Origin: Piscinibacter gummiphilus
Lineage (GTDB): Bacteria > Pseudomonadota > Gammaproteobacteria > Burkholderiales > Burkholderiaceae_C
Direction of reading: 5' to 3'
NCBI RefSeq assembly: GCF_032681285.1
Contig: NZ_CP136336.1
Coordinates: 476,001-540,000 of the forward strand
DNA length: 64,000 nt
A model generated the notes under the pieces. The model was not told the origin of the DNA and searched no databases. It was given only the letters and a program-made list of their open reading frames with translations. This document shows positions 37,641 through 47,711 of the stretch, piece after piece. Within the stretch, counting starts at the first letter, position 1. Every line of letters begins with the position of its first letter. Both the position numbers and the translations under genes were made by a program.

Positions 37641-38877
<1,237 letters not shown>

Positions 38878-38900
38878 ATGCCGTCCCATAATGCCGCCGC

Positions 38901-39329
38901 ATGAGCAGCTTGTACTTGTGGGTCAAGGCCTTCCATATTGTTTTCGTCGCGAGCTGGTTCGCCGGCCTCTTCTACCTGCCGCGGATCTTCGTCAACCTGG
39001 CGATGGTCCCGGCCGACAGCCATGCCGAGCGTGAGCGCCTGCTGCTGATGGCGCGCAAGCTCTACCGTTTTGCGAGCTTCCTGATGGTGCCGGCGGTGGC
39101 GCTCGGCCTGTGGTTGTGGCTGGGCTTCGGCGTGACCGGCGGCTGGATGCACGCGAAGCTCTTCTTCGTCGTGCTGGTGCTCGGCTACCACCACGCGTGT
39201 CGTTCGCTGCTGCGCAAGTTCGAGTCGTTCGCCAACACGCGCAGCGAGCGCTGGTTCCGCGTCTTCAACGAAGTCTCGGTGCTGCTGTTCATCGCCATCG
39301 TCGTGCTCGTGGTGGTCAAGCCGTTCTGA
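38901..39329 (+). CDS. hemJ: HemJ-type protoporphyrinogen IX oxidase (CopD/UPF0093 family)
   Basis: This 142-residue membrane protein has four helices and the family pattern LWVKAFHIVFVASWFAGLFYLPR with the conserved histidine, RKLYRFASFLMVP, and GWMHAKLFFVVLVLGYHH. HemJ oxidises protoporphyrinogen IX to protoporphyrin IX in bacteria lacking HemG or HemY. Its position next to hemB, a step of the same pathway, supports the call. CopD-like copper proteins are the distant alternative. Confidence 0.88.
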   Translation: MSSLYLWVKAFHIVFVASWFAGLFYLPRIFVNLAMVPADSHAERERLLLMARKLYRFASFLMVPAVALGLWLWLGFGVTGGWMHAKLFFVVLVLGYHHACRSLLRKFESFANTRSERWFRVFNEVSVLLFIAIVVLVVVKPF

Positions 39330-39361
39330 ACGGCGCACGCAAAACGACACGACAAACGCAC

Positions 39362-40480
39362 ATGCCGCCGCGCCACCGCAGCTCCGCCGCGCCGCTGGCC
39401 TGGTTGTACGCGGCGCTGATCGTCTACGCGAGCCTGTCGCCCTTCACCGGCTGGAAGCAGCCGGCCGGCGTGCCCCTGTTCGGCTTCGGCCACATGCCAT
39501 GGCAGCCGTACTGGACATGGTTCGACGTGGTCTCGAATCTGCTCGGCTACGTGCCGCTGGGCGCCCTGCTCTTCGGCGCGCAGGTGCGTAGCGGCCGGTC
39601 GGTCGGCTGGTCGGCGCTCAACGCGGTGATGGCTGGCGCGCTGCTGTCGCTGTGCATGGAGAGCCTGCAGAACTGGCTGCCCCGGCGCGTGCCCTCGGTC
39701 GCCGACTGGCTGCTGAACAGTGGTGGCATGGTGCTCGGCGTGCTGATCGCGATGGCCGTGCGCGCCCTCGGGGGCGTCGACCGCTGGCAGGTGCTGCGCG
39801 ATCGCTGGTTCATCCACCGCAGTGCGGGGGGCATCGCGTTGCTGTTGTTGTGGCCGGTGGGCCTGCTGTTTCCGACGGCGGTGCCGTTCGGCCTGGGGCA
39901 GGGCGTGCTGCGCCTGCGCGAAGCGGCGGCCGGTTGGCTGGAAGGCACGCCCTGGGCGAGCTGGGTGACCGAGGGCCTGCACGCCGATGAACTGCTCACG
40001 CCGCTGTCGCGCGGCTCCGAGTGGCTGGCCATCGTGCTGGGCTTTCTGGCGCCCACCTTCGTGGCCTTCAGCATCATGCGGCCCGGTTGGCGACGGCTGG
40101 CCCACGTGCCGGCGGCCCTGGCGCTGGGGCTTGCGGCCACCACCTTGTCGACGGCGATGAACTTCGGACCGCAACACGCATGGGCCTGGGTCACGCCTGC
40201 GGTGGTGCCGGCGCTCGTCGTGGCGAGCGTGGTGGCCCTGGCGCTTGCCTTCGCGCCGCCGCGCGGCGTGGCGGCCTTCGGGCTGGTCGCCTTGACGATG
40301 CTCGTCGCGCTCGTCAACCAGGCGCCCACCGACCCCTACTACGCCGAGAGCCTGCAGGCCTGGGAGCAGGGACGCTTCATCCGCTTCCACGGCATTGCGC
40401 AATGGGTGGGCTGGCTGTGGCCCTTCGCGGGACTCATCTACCTGTTGGCACGCGTCGTGGCGCGCGACGAGGCTTCCTAA
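39362..40480 (+). CDS. VanZ-like membrane protein
   Basis: This 372-residue protein is almost all hydrophobic. The N-terminal 150 residues resemble VanZ-family proteins (LIVYASLSPFTGW, WFDVVSNLLGYVPLGALLFG, SLQNWLPRRVPSVADWLLN). The remaining part holds about six further helices with no recognised domain. VanZ itself lowers teicoplanin binding; most relatives have no known role. It follows hemJ by 32 nt. Being longer than typical VanZ domains, it may have a fused second half. Confidence 0.8.
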   Translation: MPPRHRSSAAPLAWLYAALIVYASLSPFTGWKQPAGVPLFGFGHMPWQPYWTWFDVVSNLLGYVPLGALLFGAQVRSGRSVGWSALNAVMAGALLSLCMESLQNWLPRRVPSVADWLLNSGGMVLGVLIAMAVRALGGVDRWQVLRDRWFIHRSAGGIALLLLWPVGLLFPTAVPFGLGQGVLRLREAAAGWLEGTPWASWVTEGLHADELLTPLSRGSEWLAIVLGFLAPTFVAFSIMRPGWRRLAHVPAALALGLAATTLSTAMNFGPQHAWAWVTPAVVPALVVASVVALALAFAPPRGVAAFGLVALTMLVALVNQAPTDPYYAESLQAWEQGRFIRFHGIAQWVGWLWPFAGLIYLLARVVARDEAS

Positions 40481-40488
40481 AATACGCC

Positions 40489-40815
40489 ATGACCTATTTC
40501 AAGCGACACATCTTCTTCTGCCTCAACCAGCGCGAGAACGGCGAAGACTGCTGCGCCAATCACAACGCGAAGGCCGGCTTCGACCACTGCAAGTCGCGCG
40601 TGAAGGCCGAGAAGCTCGCTGGCCCCGGCGGCGTGCGTGTCAACAAGGCCGGTTGCATGGACCGCTGCGCCGGAGGCCCGGTGGCCGTCGTCTACCCCGA
40701 GGCCGTCTGGTACACCTACGTCGACGAGAGCGACATCGACGAGATCGTCGAGTCGCACCTCAAAAACGGTGTCGTGGTCGACCGTCTCGTGCTGCCGGAA
40801 TCCGTCGGCCGATGA
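40489..40815 (+). CDS. Thioredoxin-like (2Fe-2S) ferredoxin
   Basis: This 108-residue protein has FFCLNQRENGEDCCANH, then HCKSRVKAEKL and GCMDRCAGGPVAVVYPEAVWY. The cysteine pattern and C-terminal strand fit the thioredoxin-like 2Fe-2S ferredoxin family, which carries electrons in the cytoplasm. The partner is unknown. The start is 8 nt after the VanZ-like stop, and its own stop overlaps the next gene (GATGA). Confidence 0.88.
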   Translation: MTYFKRHIFFCLNQRENGEDCCANHNAKAGFDHCKSRVKAEKLAGPGGVRVNKAGCMDRCAGGPVAVVYPEAVWYTYVDESDIDEIVESHLKNGVVVDRLVLPESVGR

Positions 40816-41423
40816 ACTCTCAGACGAAGCGCGTGACGATCCCCGGCCCGGCCGGTGCGATCGAATGTGCGATCGACGAGCCGGCGGCCGCTCCGGTGGG
40901 CGTGGCCGTGGTGTGCCACCCGCACCCGCTGCACGGCGGCACGATGGACAACAAGGTGGCGCAGACGCTCGCCCGCGCCTTCGTGCAACTCGGCTACCGC
41001 GCCGTGCGCTTCAACTTCCGCGGCGTCGCCGGCTCGCAGGGCGAGTGGGACGAAGGCCGGGGTGAGGTCGACGACGCGCTCGCCGTGATCGCCGCCCACC
41101 GCGATGCGGCGCTGCCCTTCGTGCTGGCCGGTTTCTCCTTCGGTGGCTATGTGGCGGCCGAAGCCGCGCACCGCCTGCCGGCCGAAGCCAAGCCCAAGTG
41201 GCTGGCGCTCATTGCCCCGTCGACGCAGAAGCAACAAGTGCCTCCCGCACCCGAGGGCACACTCGTCGTTCACGGTGAAGCCGACGACGTGGTGCCACTC
41301 TCGGCCACGCTCGACTGGGCCCGCCCGCAGGCCCTGCCGGTGGTGGTCGTCCCCGGCGCCGGGCATTTTTTTCATGGGCAACTCACGCTGCTCAAGAACT
41401 TGGTGGTGCGGCACGGCTCATAA
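40812..41423 (+). CDS. Alpha/beta hydrolase, small CocE/NonD-like type
   Basis: This 203-residue hydrolase has the pattern VVCHPHPLHGGTMDNKV, RFNFRGVAGSQG, the nucleophile elbow AGFSFGGYVA, and catalytic aspartate and histidine in GEADDVVPL and GAGHFFHG. This small subfamily, common in proteobacteria, has no assigned substrate. The ATG overlaps the ferredoxin stop, so the two are coupled. Confidence 0.9.
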   Translation: MNSQTKRVTIPGPAGAIECAIDEPAAAPVGVAVVCHPHPLHGGTMDNKVAQTLARAFVQLGYRAVRFNFRGVAGSQGEWDEGRGEVDDALAVIAAHRDAALPFVLAGFSFGGYVAAEAAHRLPAEAKPKWLALIAPSTQKQQVPPAPEGTLVVHGEADDVVPLSATLDWARPQALPVVVVPGAGHFFHGQLTLLKNLVVRHGS

Positions 41424-41466
41424 GAGTCCCCGCCCCCCCGCTTTCAACATCACAAGAAATTCCTGC

Positions 41467-42645
41467 ATGAAAAAGCTCTTCGCTCTCTTGTTCGCGCTCG
41501 CCTGCACTGTGGCCCAGGCCCAGATGCCCACGCCACCCGAAGTGGCCGCGCGCAGCTACATCCTGATCGACATCACCACCGGCCAGACATTGGCCGAGCG
41601 CGAGGCCGATGCCCCGTCCGACCCCGCGTCGCTCACCAAGCTGATGACGGCCTACCTCGTGTTCGCCGCGCTGCGCGAGCACAAGCTGACGCTGGAGCAG
41701 GTGCTGCCCGTGTCGGTGCGTGCCTGGCAGGAGCGCAAGGGCGGCGGCTCGCTGATGTTCATCGAGCCGCGCAGCCAGCCGAAGGTGGCCGACCTGCTGC
41801 GTGGCCTGATCGTCAACTCGGGCAATGACGCGGCCGTGGTGCTGGCTGAAGGCGTGGGGGGCTCGGTCGAGAACTTCGTCGCGATGATGAACCGCCAGGC
41901 CCAGGCCTGGGGCTTGAAGAACACCACCTTCAAGAACGCGCCGGGCCTCACCGAGGCCGGCCACAAGAGCACCGCGCGCGACATGGCGGTGATCGCCTCG
42001 CACATCATTCAGGACTTCCCCGAGCACTATCCGCTGTACTCCATCAAGAAGTACCGCTTCGAAGGCTCGCCCGCCACCAACGAGAACAACCGCAACGTGC
42101 TCCTGCTGCGCGACCCGAGCGTCGACGGCATGAAGACCGGCTACACCGAAGCCGCGGGCTACTGCATGGTGATCTCCGCGCAGCGCGACTTCCCGAACCT
42201 CGCCGCCAACGGGGCCGGTGGCGGCAAGCGCCGCCTGCTGAGCGTGGTGATGGGCACCGCATCGATGGAGGCCCGCGCGAACGAAAGCCAGAAGCTGCTC
42301 AACTGGGGCTTCCAGGCCTTCGACACCGTGCGCCTCTTCGAGGCCGACAAGGCCCTGGCCACCGTGCCGGTGTGGAAAGGCAAGGCCAACGAAGCGCGCC
42401 TGGGCAGCACCGGTGGTGTGTTCGTCAGCGTGCCCAAGGGCGAAGGCGCCAAGCTGCAGACCCGCATCGAGCGCACCGACCCGCTCGTCGCCCCGCTCGC
42501 GCAGGGCCAGCGTGTGGGCACGGTCAAGGTCACGACGCCGGCCGGCGCCGTGGTGGCCGAGCGGCCGCTGGTGGTGCTGAACGCGGTCGAGCAAGCCGGG
42601 ATCCTGGGTCGGGCATGGGATGCGGTCCGGCTGTGGATCAAGTAA
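41467..42645 (+). CDS. D-alanyl-D-alanine carboxypeptidase (PBP5/6 type)
   Basis: This 392-residue protein has a cleavable signal peptide (KLFALLFALACTVAQAQ), the serine peptidase motifs SLTK, SGN and KTG (DGMKTGYTEA), and a C-terminal PBP5-like domain ending in an amphipathic helix (AWDAVRLWIK) for membrane attachment. It trims the terminal D-alanine from peptidoglycan side chains in the periplasm. Next to it stands a D-amino-acid transaminase, the order usual in Burkholderiales before ybeD and lipB. Confidence 0.96.
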   Translation: MKKLFALLFALACTVAQAQMPTPPEVAARSYILIDITTGQTLAEREADAPSDPASLTKLMTAYLVFAALREHKLTLEQVLPVSVRAWQERKGGGSLMFIEPRSQPKVADLLRGLIVNSGNDAAVVLAEGVGGSVENFVAMMNRQAQAWGLKNTTFKNAPGLTEAGHKSTARDMAVIASHIIQDFPEHYPLYSIKKYRFEGSPATNENNRNVLLLRDPSVDGMKTGYTEAAGYCMVISAQRDFPNLAANGAGGGKRRLLSVVMGTASMEARANESQKLLNWGFQAFDTVRLFEADKALATVPVWKGKANEARLGSTGGVFVSVPKGEGAKLQTRIERTDPLVAPLAQGQRVGTVKVTTPAGAVVAERPLVVLNAVEQAGILGRAWDAVRLWIK

Positions 42646-42692
42646 TCTGACCCACCCGCACCCAGCCCGCCTGTCGGTCGAAAGGAGGCTTC

Positions 42693-43580
42693 ATGGTCGC
42701 TGTTCCTGACACGCTTGCCGGCAGCGTCTGCCACCTCAACGGCGAGTTCCTGCCGCTGCGCGAGGCGAAGGTCTCGGTGCTCGACAGGGGCTTCCTCTTC
42801 GGTGACGGCATCTACGAAGTGCTGCCGGTCTACGGCTGGCGACTCTTCCGCTTCGAGGAGCACATGGCCCGCCTGGGGCGCAACCTGGCGAAGGTGCGCA
42901 TCGCGAACCCGCACACCGCGGTGCGCTGGCTGGAGCTGTGCCGCGAACTCGTGGCGGCACAGCCCGACGCCGACCAGGCGCTGTACCTGCAGGTGACGCG
43001 CGGCGTGGCGCCCCGCAACCACGTGATGCCGGTCGACGTGGCGCCCACTGTCTTCATGATGAGCCACCCGCTGGTGCAGCCGAGCGCCGAGGAGCGCCAC
43101 CGCGGGGTGGCCTGCGTCACGGCGCGCGACTTCCGTTGGGAGCGCGGCGACCTCAAGTCCATCTCGCTGCTCGGCAACGTGCTGGCGCGCCAGATGTCGG
43201 CCGACCACGGCGCGGCCGAGACCATCCTGCTGCGCGATGGCTTCCTCACCGAAGCCTCGGCCAGCAATGTGTGGGTGGTGCACGAGGGCGCGGTACTCGG
43301 GCCCCCGAAGAGCGAGCACGTGCTGGAAGGCATCCGCTACGAGTTGATCCGCGAGCTGTGCGAGGAAGAAGGCATCGCCTTCAACCTGCGGCCCGTCGCC
43401 GAGGCTGACCTGCTGTCGGCCGACGAGGTGATGCTGAGCTCGGCGGCCAAGGAAGTGCTGCCCGTGACCTCGATCGACGGCCAGCCGGTCGGCCACGGCG
43501 CCTTGCGCGGCAAGCCCGGCCCGGTCTATGCACGCCTCTACGAGGCCTACCAGCGCGCCAAGAAGGTGCAGTCCCTATGA
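42693..43580 (+). CDS. D-amino-acid transaminase
   Basis: This 295-residue class IV PLP-dependent aminotransferase has VSVLDRGFLFGDGIYEVLPVY, the PLP lysine in GDLKSISLLGNVLA, and LTEASASNVWVV. It interconverts D-alanine and D-glutamate with their keto acids, feeding or recycling D-amino acids. Branched-chain aminotransferase is the close relative but the start of the protein favours the D-amino-acid type. It sits between the carboxypeptidase and ybeD, with a four-base overlap to the latter. Confidence 0.93.
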   Translation: MVAVPDTLAGSVCHLNGEFLPLREAKVSVLDRGFLFGDGIYEVLPVYGWRLFRFEEHMARLGRNLAKVRIANPHTAVRWLELCRELVAAQPDADQALYLQVTRGVAPRNHVMPVDVAPTVFMMSHPLVQPSAEERHRGVACVTARDFRWERGDLKSISLLGNVLARQMSADHGAAETILLRDGFLTEASASNVWVVHEGAVLGPPKSEHVLEGIRYELIRELCEEEGIAFNLRPVAEADLLSADEVMLSSAAKEVLPVTSIDGQPVGHGALRGKPGPVYARLYEAYQRAKKVQSL

Positions 43581-43852
43581 AACACATTTCGCCCGAAGAA
43601 TCGCTGATCGAGTACCCGTCGAGATTCCCCATCAAGGTGATGGGCGAGAACGTCGACGGTTTCGTGCATGCGGTGACGATGGTCGCGAAGAACTTCGACC
43701 CTGACTTCGACGCCGCCACGGTGGAGATGCGCCCGAGCAGCGGCGGCAAGTACCTCGGCGTGACCATCACCATCACCGCCACCAGCCGCGAGCAGCTCGA
43801 CGAGCTCTACCGCACGCTCACCACGCACCCGATGGTCAAGGTGGTGCTGTGA
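43577..43852 (+). CDS. ybeD: DUF493/YbeD family protein
   Basis: This 91-residue ACT-like small protein of the YbeD family contains SLIEYPSRFPIKVMG and the C-terminal LDELYRTLTTHPMVKVVL. It usually lies before lipB and may modulate lipoate attachment, but its role is unproven. ATG overlaps the transaminase stop and its own stop overlaps the next GTG start. Confidence 0.93.
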   Translation: MKHISPEESLIEYPSRFPIKVMGENVDGFVHAVTMVAKNFDPDFDAATVEMRPSSGGKYLGVTITITATSREQLDELYRTLTTHPMVKVVL

Positions 43853-45042
43853 GCCAGGCGCCGATGCGCGGCGTCTACAAGATCCAGGCGCAGGAGCGCA
43901 TCGTCTTCGGCGAGCCGGCGGGCGAGGCGGTCGCCGCCGAAGTGCAGCGGCTGGGTGCGAAGCGGGTGTTCCTCGTCAGCAGTGCGTCGCTTGCGCGGCT
44001 GGACGATGGCCCGCTGCAGCAGGTGCAGCGGACACTCGCCGAGCGCTGCGTGGGCGTGTTCACCGCGATGCGCGCCCACAGCCCGCGTGAAGACGTGATC
44101 GCCGCCGCGAACGCCGCGCGTGCGGCCCGCGCCGACCTGCTGGTCGCGGTCGGCGGTGGTTCGTCGATCGACGGCACGAAGGCCGTGCTTGCCTGCCTGT
44201 GGCACGGGCTCGACACGCCCGAGGCGATGGCCCCGTTCCTCGCCGAAGGCACGGCCGCACAGCCGCTCGAAGCGCCGCCGAACCCGATCCGCATGCTCTC
44301 GGTGTCGACCACGCTCTCGGCTGCCGACTTCACCTCGCGGGCCGGCGTGACCGACACCGCCACACGCGCCAAGCAGGGCTTCGGCCACGCGCTGCTGGTG
44401 CCGCAGGTGGCAGTGCTCGACCCGCAGGCCACGCTGCACACGCCGCTGCCGCTGCTGCTGTCGAGCGGCATCCGCGCGGTCGACCATGCGGTCGAGAGCC
44501 ACTGCGCCCCCCGGGCCCACACGATGGCATCGATGCATGCGCTCGAAGGCCTGCGCCTCTTGTCGCGCGCCTTGCCCGCCATCCACCGCGATTCAGCATC
44601 GCTGGCTGCACGCACCGAAGCGCAGCTTGGCATGTGGCAGGCGATGTGGGGTTCGTCGACGGGCGGCGGCACCGGCGCGAGCCACGGCATCGGCTATGCG
44701 CTGGGCGCGGGCTTCGACATCCCCCACGGCGAAACCTCGTGCGTGATGCTCGCCCCGGTGCTTCGCTTCAACGAGCCTGCCAACGCCGACCGGCAGGCGG
44801 CCTTGCTGAAGGCGATGGAGAGCCCCTTGCCGACCGCCGCCGATGCGATCGCCGCGCTGGTGCGCGGCCTCGGCCTGCCCACCTCGCTGCAGGCGCTGGG
44901 CCTGAAGCGCGAGCACCTCGATGGGCTCGCGCGGCGTTCGCTCGCCTACCCGCCGGTGCGCGCGAACCCGCGGCCGATCCGCAGCGAGTCCGAGGTGCGG
45001 GAGATCCTCGAACTCGCCTGGCAGGGGCTCGCGCCGCGCTAG
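43849..45042 (+). CDS. Iron-containing alcohol dehydrogenase/maleylacetate reductase-like
   Basis: This 397-residue protein has the NAD-binding VAVGGGSSIDGTKAV and metal-site histidines around AVDHAVESH and ASHGIGYALGAGFDIPHGETSC. The N-terminus (YKIQAQERIVFGEPAGEAV) and TTLSAADFT are closer to maleylacetate reductases than to ethanol dehydrogenases. A 1,2-dihydroxybenzene or hydroxyquinol pathway is not otherwise seen. It starts at a GTG overlapping the ybeD stop, so it is coupled to that gene, an unusual insertion between ybeD and lipB. Substrate unknown. Confidence 0.85.
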   Translation: MSQAPMRGVYKIQAQERIVFGEPAGEAVAAEVQRLGAKRVFLVSSASLARLDDGPLQQVQRTLAERCVGVFTAMRAHSPREDVIAAANAARAARADLLVAVGGGSSIDGTKAVLACLWHGLDTPEAMAPFLAEGTAAQPLEAPPNPIRMLSVSTTLSAADFTSRAGVTDTATRAKQGFGHALLVPQVAVLDPQATLHTPLPLLLSSGIRAVDHAVESHCAPRAHTMASMHALEGLRLLSRALPAIHRDSASLAARTEAQLGMWQAMWGSSTGGGTGASHGIGYALGAGFDIPHGETSCVMLAPVLRFNEPANADRQAALLKAMESPLPTAADAIAALVRGLGLPTSLQALGLKREHLDGLARRSLAYPPVRANPRPIRSESEVREILELAWQGLAPR

Positions 45043-45293
45043 TCGAGCGGCACGGGCTCGTCGGTCTCACTCGTCGGGGCCACCTCCAGCCGCCCGAGGG
45101 TGAGCGGCTCGTCTGTGTCGAGCGCGCCCAGGCTGCGTGCGAACTGGGTGTAGGCCGCCGGCGAGGCGAGGGCCGAGTCGGGCACCTCGGTCAGCGGCGG
45201 CGGGCTGTCGTCGCCGCCACCGCCGCCGCACGCGCTGAGCAGCGCGCCGGCGACCACGGCCAGGGCCCATCCATGAAGTCGAGTCTTGCGCAT
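45039..45293 (-). CDS. Small hypothetical lipoprotein
   Basis: This 84-residue protein has a basic start, a hydrophobic stretch and a lipobox (GALLSACGGGGG), so the cysteine near residue 22 would be lipidated. The mature part is acidic with no known fold. It lies 14 nt after the DUF4331 gene, on the same strand, and may act with that protein at the periplasmic surface. It is convergent with the dehydrogenase gene, the stops overlapping. Confidence 0.75.
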   Translation of the reverse strand: MRKTRLHGWALAVVAGALLSACGGGGGDDSPPPLTEVPDSALASPAAYTQFARSLGALDTDEPLTLGRLEVAPTSETDEPVPLD

Positions 45294-45307
45294 GATGGGT
45301 CTCCTTC

Positions 45308-46849
45308 TCACTGCGTGCCGCCGATGGGCGTCGCGAGGTAGGGGAAGCCGGGCAGCAGCGTGGCGCGCGACTGGTCGACCGCATCGTGCAGCTGGAAGGC
45401 GGTGGCGCCGAGCGGCACCGCCGAGGGGCGGCAGGCCGCGCCGAAGCCGAGCGTGTTCATGTCGCCATTGGCCACGCACAGCCCGCCCATCATCGCGATG
45501 AGCGAGATGTCGACCACGTCGTCGTTCGGGCGTCGGCCGTTGGGGTAGCCGGCCATGTCGTTGCCGCCCGCAAGGATGTTGCCCACCACGCCCAGCGTGT
45601 TCTGGCTGGCCAGCGGCACCGGCGTCGTGCCGGTGTTCAGGCGCAGCATCTCCGAAGCCACCGCGTTGCGCGGCTGGTTGACGCCCGCGATGCCGGTGAG
45701 GAAGGTCGTCTGCAGGTCCAGGCGCGGGTAGTTGGTCGGTGCGATGTTGGGCAGGCCGAGCGCGATCTCCAGCAGCTTGGGCAGCGTGGGTTTCGTCACG
45801 TAGGTGAGGAACTGGCCGTCGTCCTTCGGCTTGGCGCTGTTGAAGCGGTCCTTGTCCTTGAGGCCGATCACGACTTCGTTCACGAGCGGCATGCCCAGGC
45901 GCGAGACCTGGGTCCACGCGCCGCCGGTCTTCTCGGTGGTCTGGTGGCCGGCGCGCGGCGTCGGGTCGAGCAGGCGGGCTTGGCGCAGGCTCGCGGTCGT
46001 CCAGCCGCCGATCACCGGCTCGTTGCCCTGCGTGAGGCAGGCGGTGGGCACTTCGATCGCGAGCGAGGTGACGTTCTTGTCGTCGATGGTATTGGGCGCG
46101 GCATTGGCGAACTGGCGGTTGGTGATCACGTTCACCGGCGCATTCACCAGGTCGAAGATGGTGCCCAGGTTGACGGCGAACGGGTCCTTGCGCTGGCCGA
46201 CGAACACCTTGCCGGGCGCGCTGCAACCGGGGATGTTGATGGTGTAGACGTGGCGGCCCGCATACGCGGCGTAGTCGGGGATCGTCTTCACGCCGATGTT
46301 GTCGACCGGCTTGTCGAAGGTGGTGGCGCCGTTGGCGGCGTTGGTCACCGCCTGCGCGTTGCCGCGGCGGCGGTCGCCGCGCACCACGGTGAGGGTGAAG
46401 CTCTCACCGAGGTTGAGGTTGGCGTCCTGCACGTTGCTCACCTGGCCGAACTGGATCAGCGGAATCGCCACTTCCTCGCCGCCGACGGTGAGCGTCTTGC
46501 CGCTGGTGTCGCGCAGCTTATTCTTGAAGCGGAACTGGAAGGTGAGGTCTTCGCGCGCGTCGCCGTCGTTGTCGATGTGGATCTCGTACAGCGCGTTCGG
46601 GTCCATCGAGAAATAGTTGGGGCCGCCGTAGGCGTCTTGCAGCGGCATGTAGTTGGCGATCAGCGTCGTGTACGCGGCGCGGCCCGTCTCGTAGCTGCGG
46701 AACATGTAGAAGTCGGTGCCGTCCACCTTGGGCGAGGTGGTGATGAAGGGCGCTTCGCGGTGGCTGGAGGCGTGGGTGGCGCCGATACCGCACACCGCCA
46801 GCAGGGCGGCGGCCGCGAGTGGCGCGGTCTTGAAGAACGAGAGTTGCAT
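45308..46849 (-). CDS. DUF4331 family exported protein
   Basis: This 513-residue protein has a signal peptide (LAAAALLAVCGIGATHA) followed by SSHREAPFITTSPKVDGTDFY, the DUF4331 hallmark. Further conserved stretches include YFSMDPNALYEIHIDNDGD and NVITNRQFANAAPNT. The C-terminal part is repeat-poor and ends FPYLATPIGGTQ. Function is unknown; relatives are seen in bacteria with extracellular or periplasmic proteins of this length. It forms a two-gene unit with the lipoprotein downstream. A clear GGAG ribosome site precedes the ATG. Confidence 0.9.
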   Translation of the reverse strand: MQLSFFKTAPLAAAALLAVCGIGATHASSHREAPFITTSPKVDGTDFYMFRSYETGRAAYTTLIANYMPLQDAYGGPNYFSMDPNALYEIHIDNDGDAREDLTFQFRFKNKLRDTSGKTLTVGGEEVAIPLIQFGQVSNVQDANLNLGESFTLTVVRGDRRRGNAQAVTNAANGATTFDKPVDNIGVKTIPDYAAYAGRHVYTINIPGCSAPGKVFVGQRKDPFAVNLGTIFDLVNAPVNVITNRQFANAAPNTIDDKNVTSLAIEVPTACLTQGNEPVIGGWTTASLRQARLLDPTPRAGHQTTEKTGGAWTQVSRLGMPLVNEVVIGLKDKDRFNSAKPKDDGQFLTYVTKPTLPKLLEIALGLPNIAPTNYPRLDLQTTFLTGIAGVNQPRNAVASEMLRLNTGTTPVPLASQNTLGVVGNILAGGNDMAGYPNGRRPNDDVVDISLIAMMGGLCVANGDMNTLGFGAACRPSAVPLGATAFQLHDAVDQSRATLLPGFPYLATPIGGTQ

Positions 46850-46973
46850 GTGGGTCTCCTGATGGCACCCGGCAAGATCACCGGATGGCATGCGTTACGC
46901 GCCCCGATTCGTGATGGATGCACGGGAATCCAGCCCCCCGACATGTTTTGTGCGGACCCCCGACAATCCGGGG

Positions 46974-47687
46974 GTGTCAGAAATCGCTCCCGACTCCGAC
47001 CTACTTCGCGGCCGTGCGACCACCGGGCCCCTCGTGCGCATGCGCGGCCGCGTGGACTACGTGGCAACCGTCGACGAGATGCGTAGCTTCACCGAGGCAC
47101 GCGGCCCCGACACCCCCGACGAGATCTGGCTGTGCGAGCACGCGCCCGTCTACACGCAGGGCATCGCCGGCAAGGCCGAGCACGTGCTCGTGCCGGGCGA
47201 TGTGCCGGTGGTGCAGACCAACCGCGGTGGCCAGGTCACCTACCACGGGCCCGGCCAGGTGGTGGCCTATCCGCTGATCGACCTCAAGCGCCTCGGCATC
47301 TTCGTCAAGGAATACGTCTACCGCCTCGAGCACTGCGTGCTCAAGACGCTGGAGAGCGTCGGCATCACCGGCCACCGGGTGGCCGGAGCACCCGGCATCT
47401 ACGTGAACCTGGCCGACCCGTTCGGCCATGCCGCGCTGACCGGCCCGAGTGCACGACCGTTCGATGGCCTCGGCAAGGTCGCGGCACTCGGCATCAAGGT
47501 GAGCCGGCACTGCACGTACCACGGTGTCGCACTCAACGTGGCGATGGATTTGTCGCCCTTTTCGCGCATCAATCCGTGTGGCTACGCAGGGCTCGCGACA
47601 GTCGACCTCGCTACACTGGGCGTCCGCACCGACTGGCATACCGTGGCCGAACGACTTGGTGACAAGCTCGCGGCCCACCTGAGCTGA
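46974..47687 (+). CDS. lipB: Octanoyltransferase LipB
   Basis: LipB moves octanoyl from acyl carrier protein to lipoyl domains, the first step of lipoate synthesis. The 237-residue protein contains [29 protein letters not shown], the catalytic lysine region [17 protein letters not shown] and the catalytic cysteine in [12 protein letters not shown] 46974 gives the usual size; an upstream ATG at 46890 is the alternative. lipA follows 24 nt later. Confidence 0.95.
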   Translation: MSEIAPDSDLLRGRATTGPLVRMRGRVDYVATVDEMRSFTEARGPDTPDEIWLCEHAPVYTQGIAGKAEHVLVPGDVPVVQTNRGGQVTYHGPGQVVAYPLIDLKRLGIFVKEYVYRLEHCVLKTLESVGITGHRVAGAPGIYVNLADPFGHAALTGPSARPFDGLGKVAALGIKVSRHCTYHGVALNVAMDLSPFSRINPCGYAGLATVDLATLGVRTDWHTVAERLGDKLAAHLS

Positions 47688-47711
47688 CCCGCTCGTTCGA
47701 AAGTCCCACCC

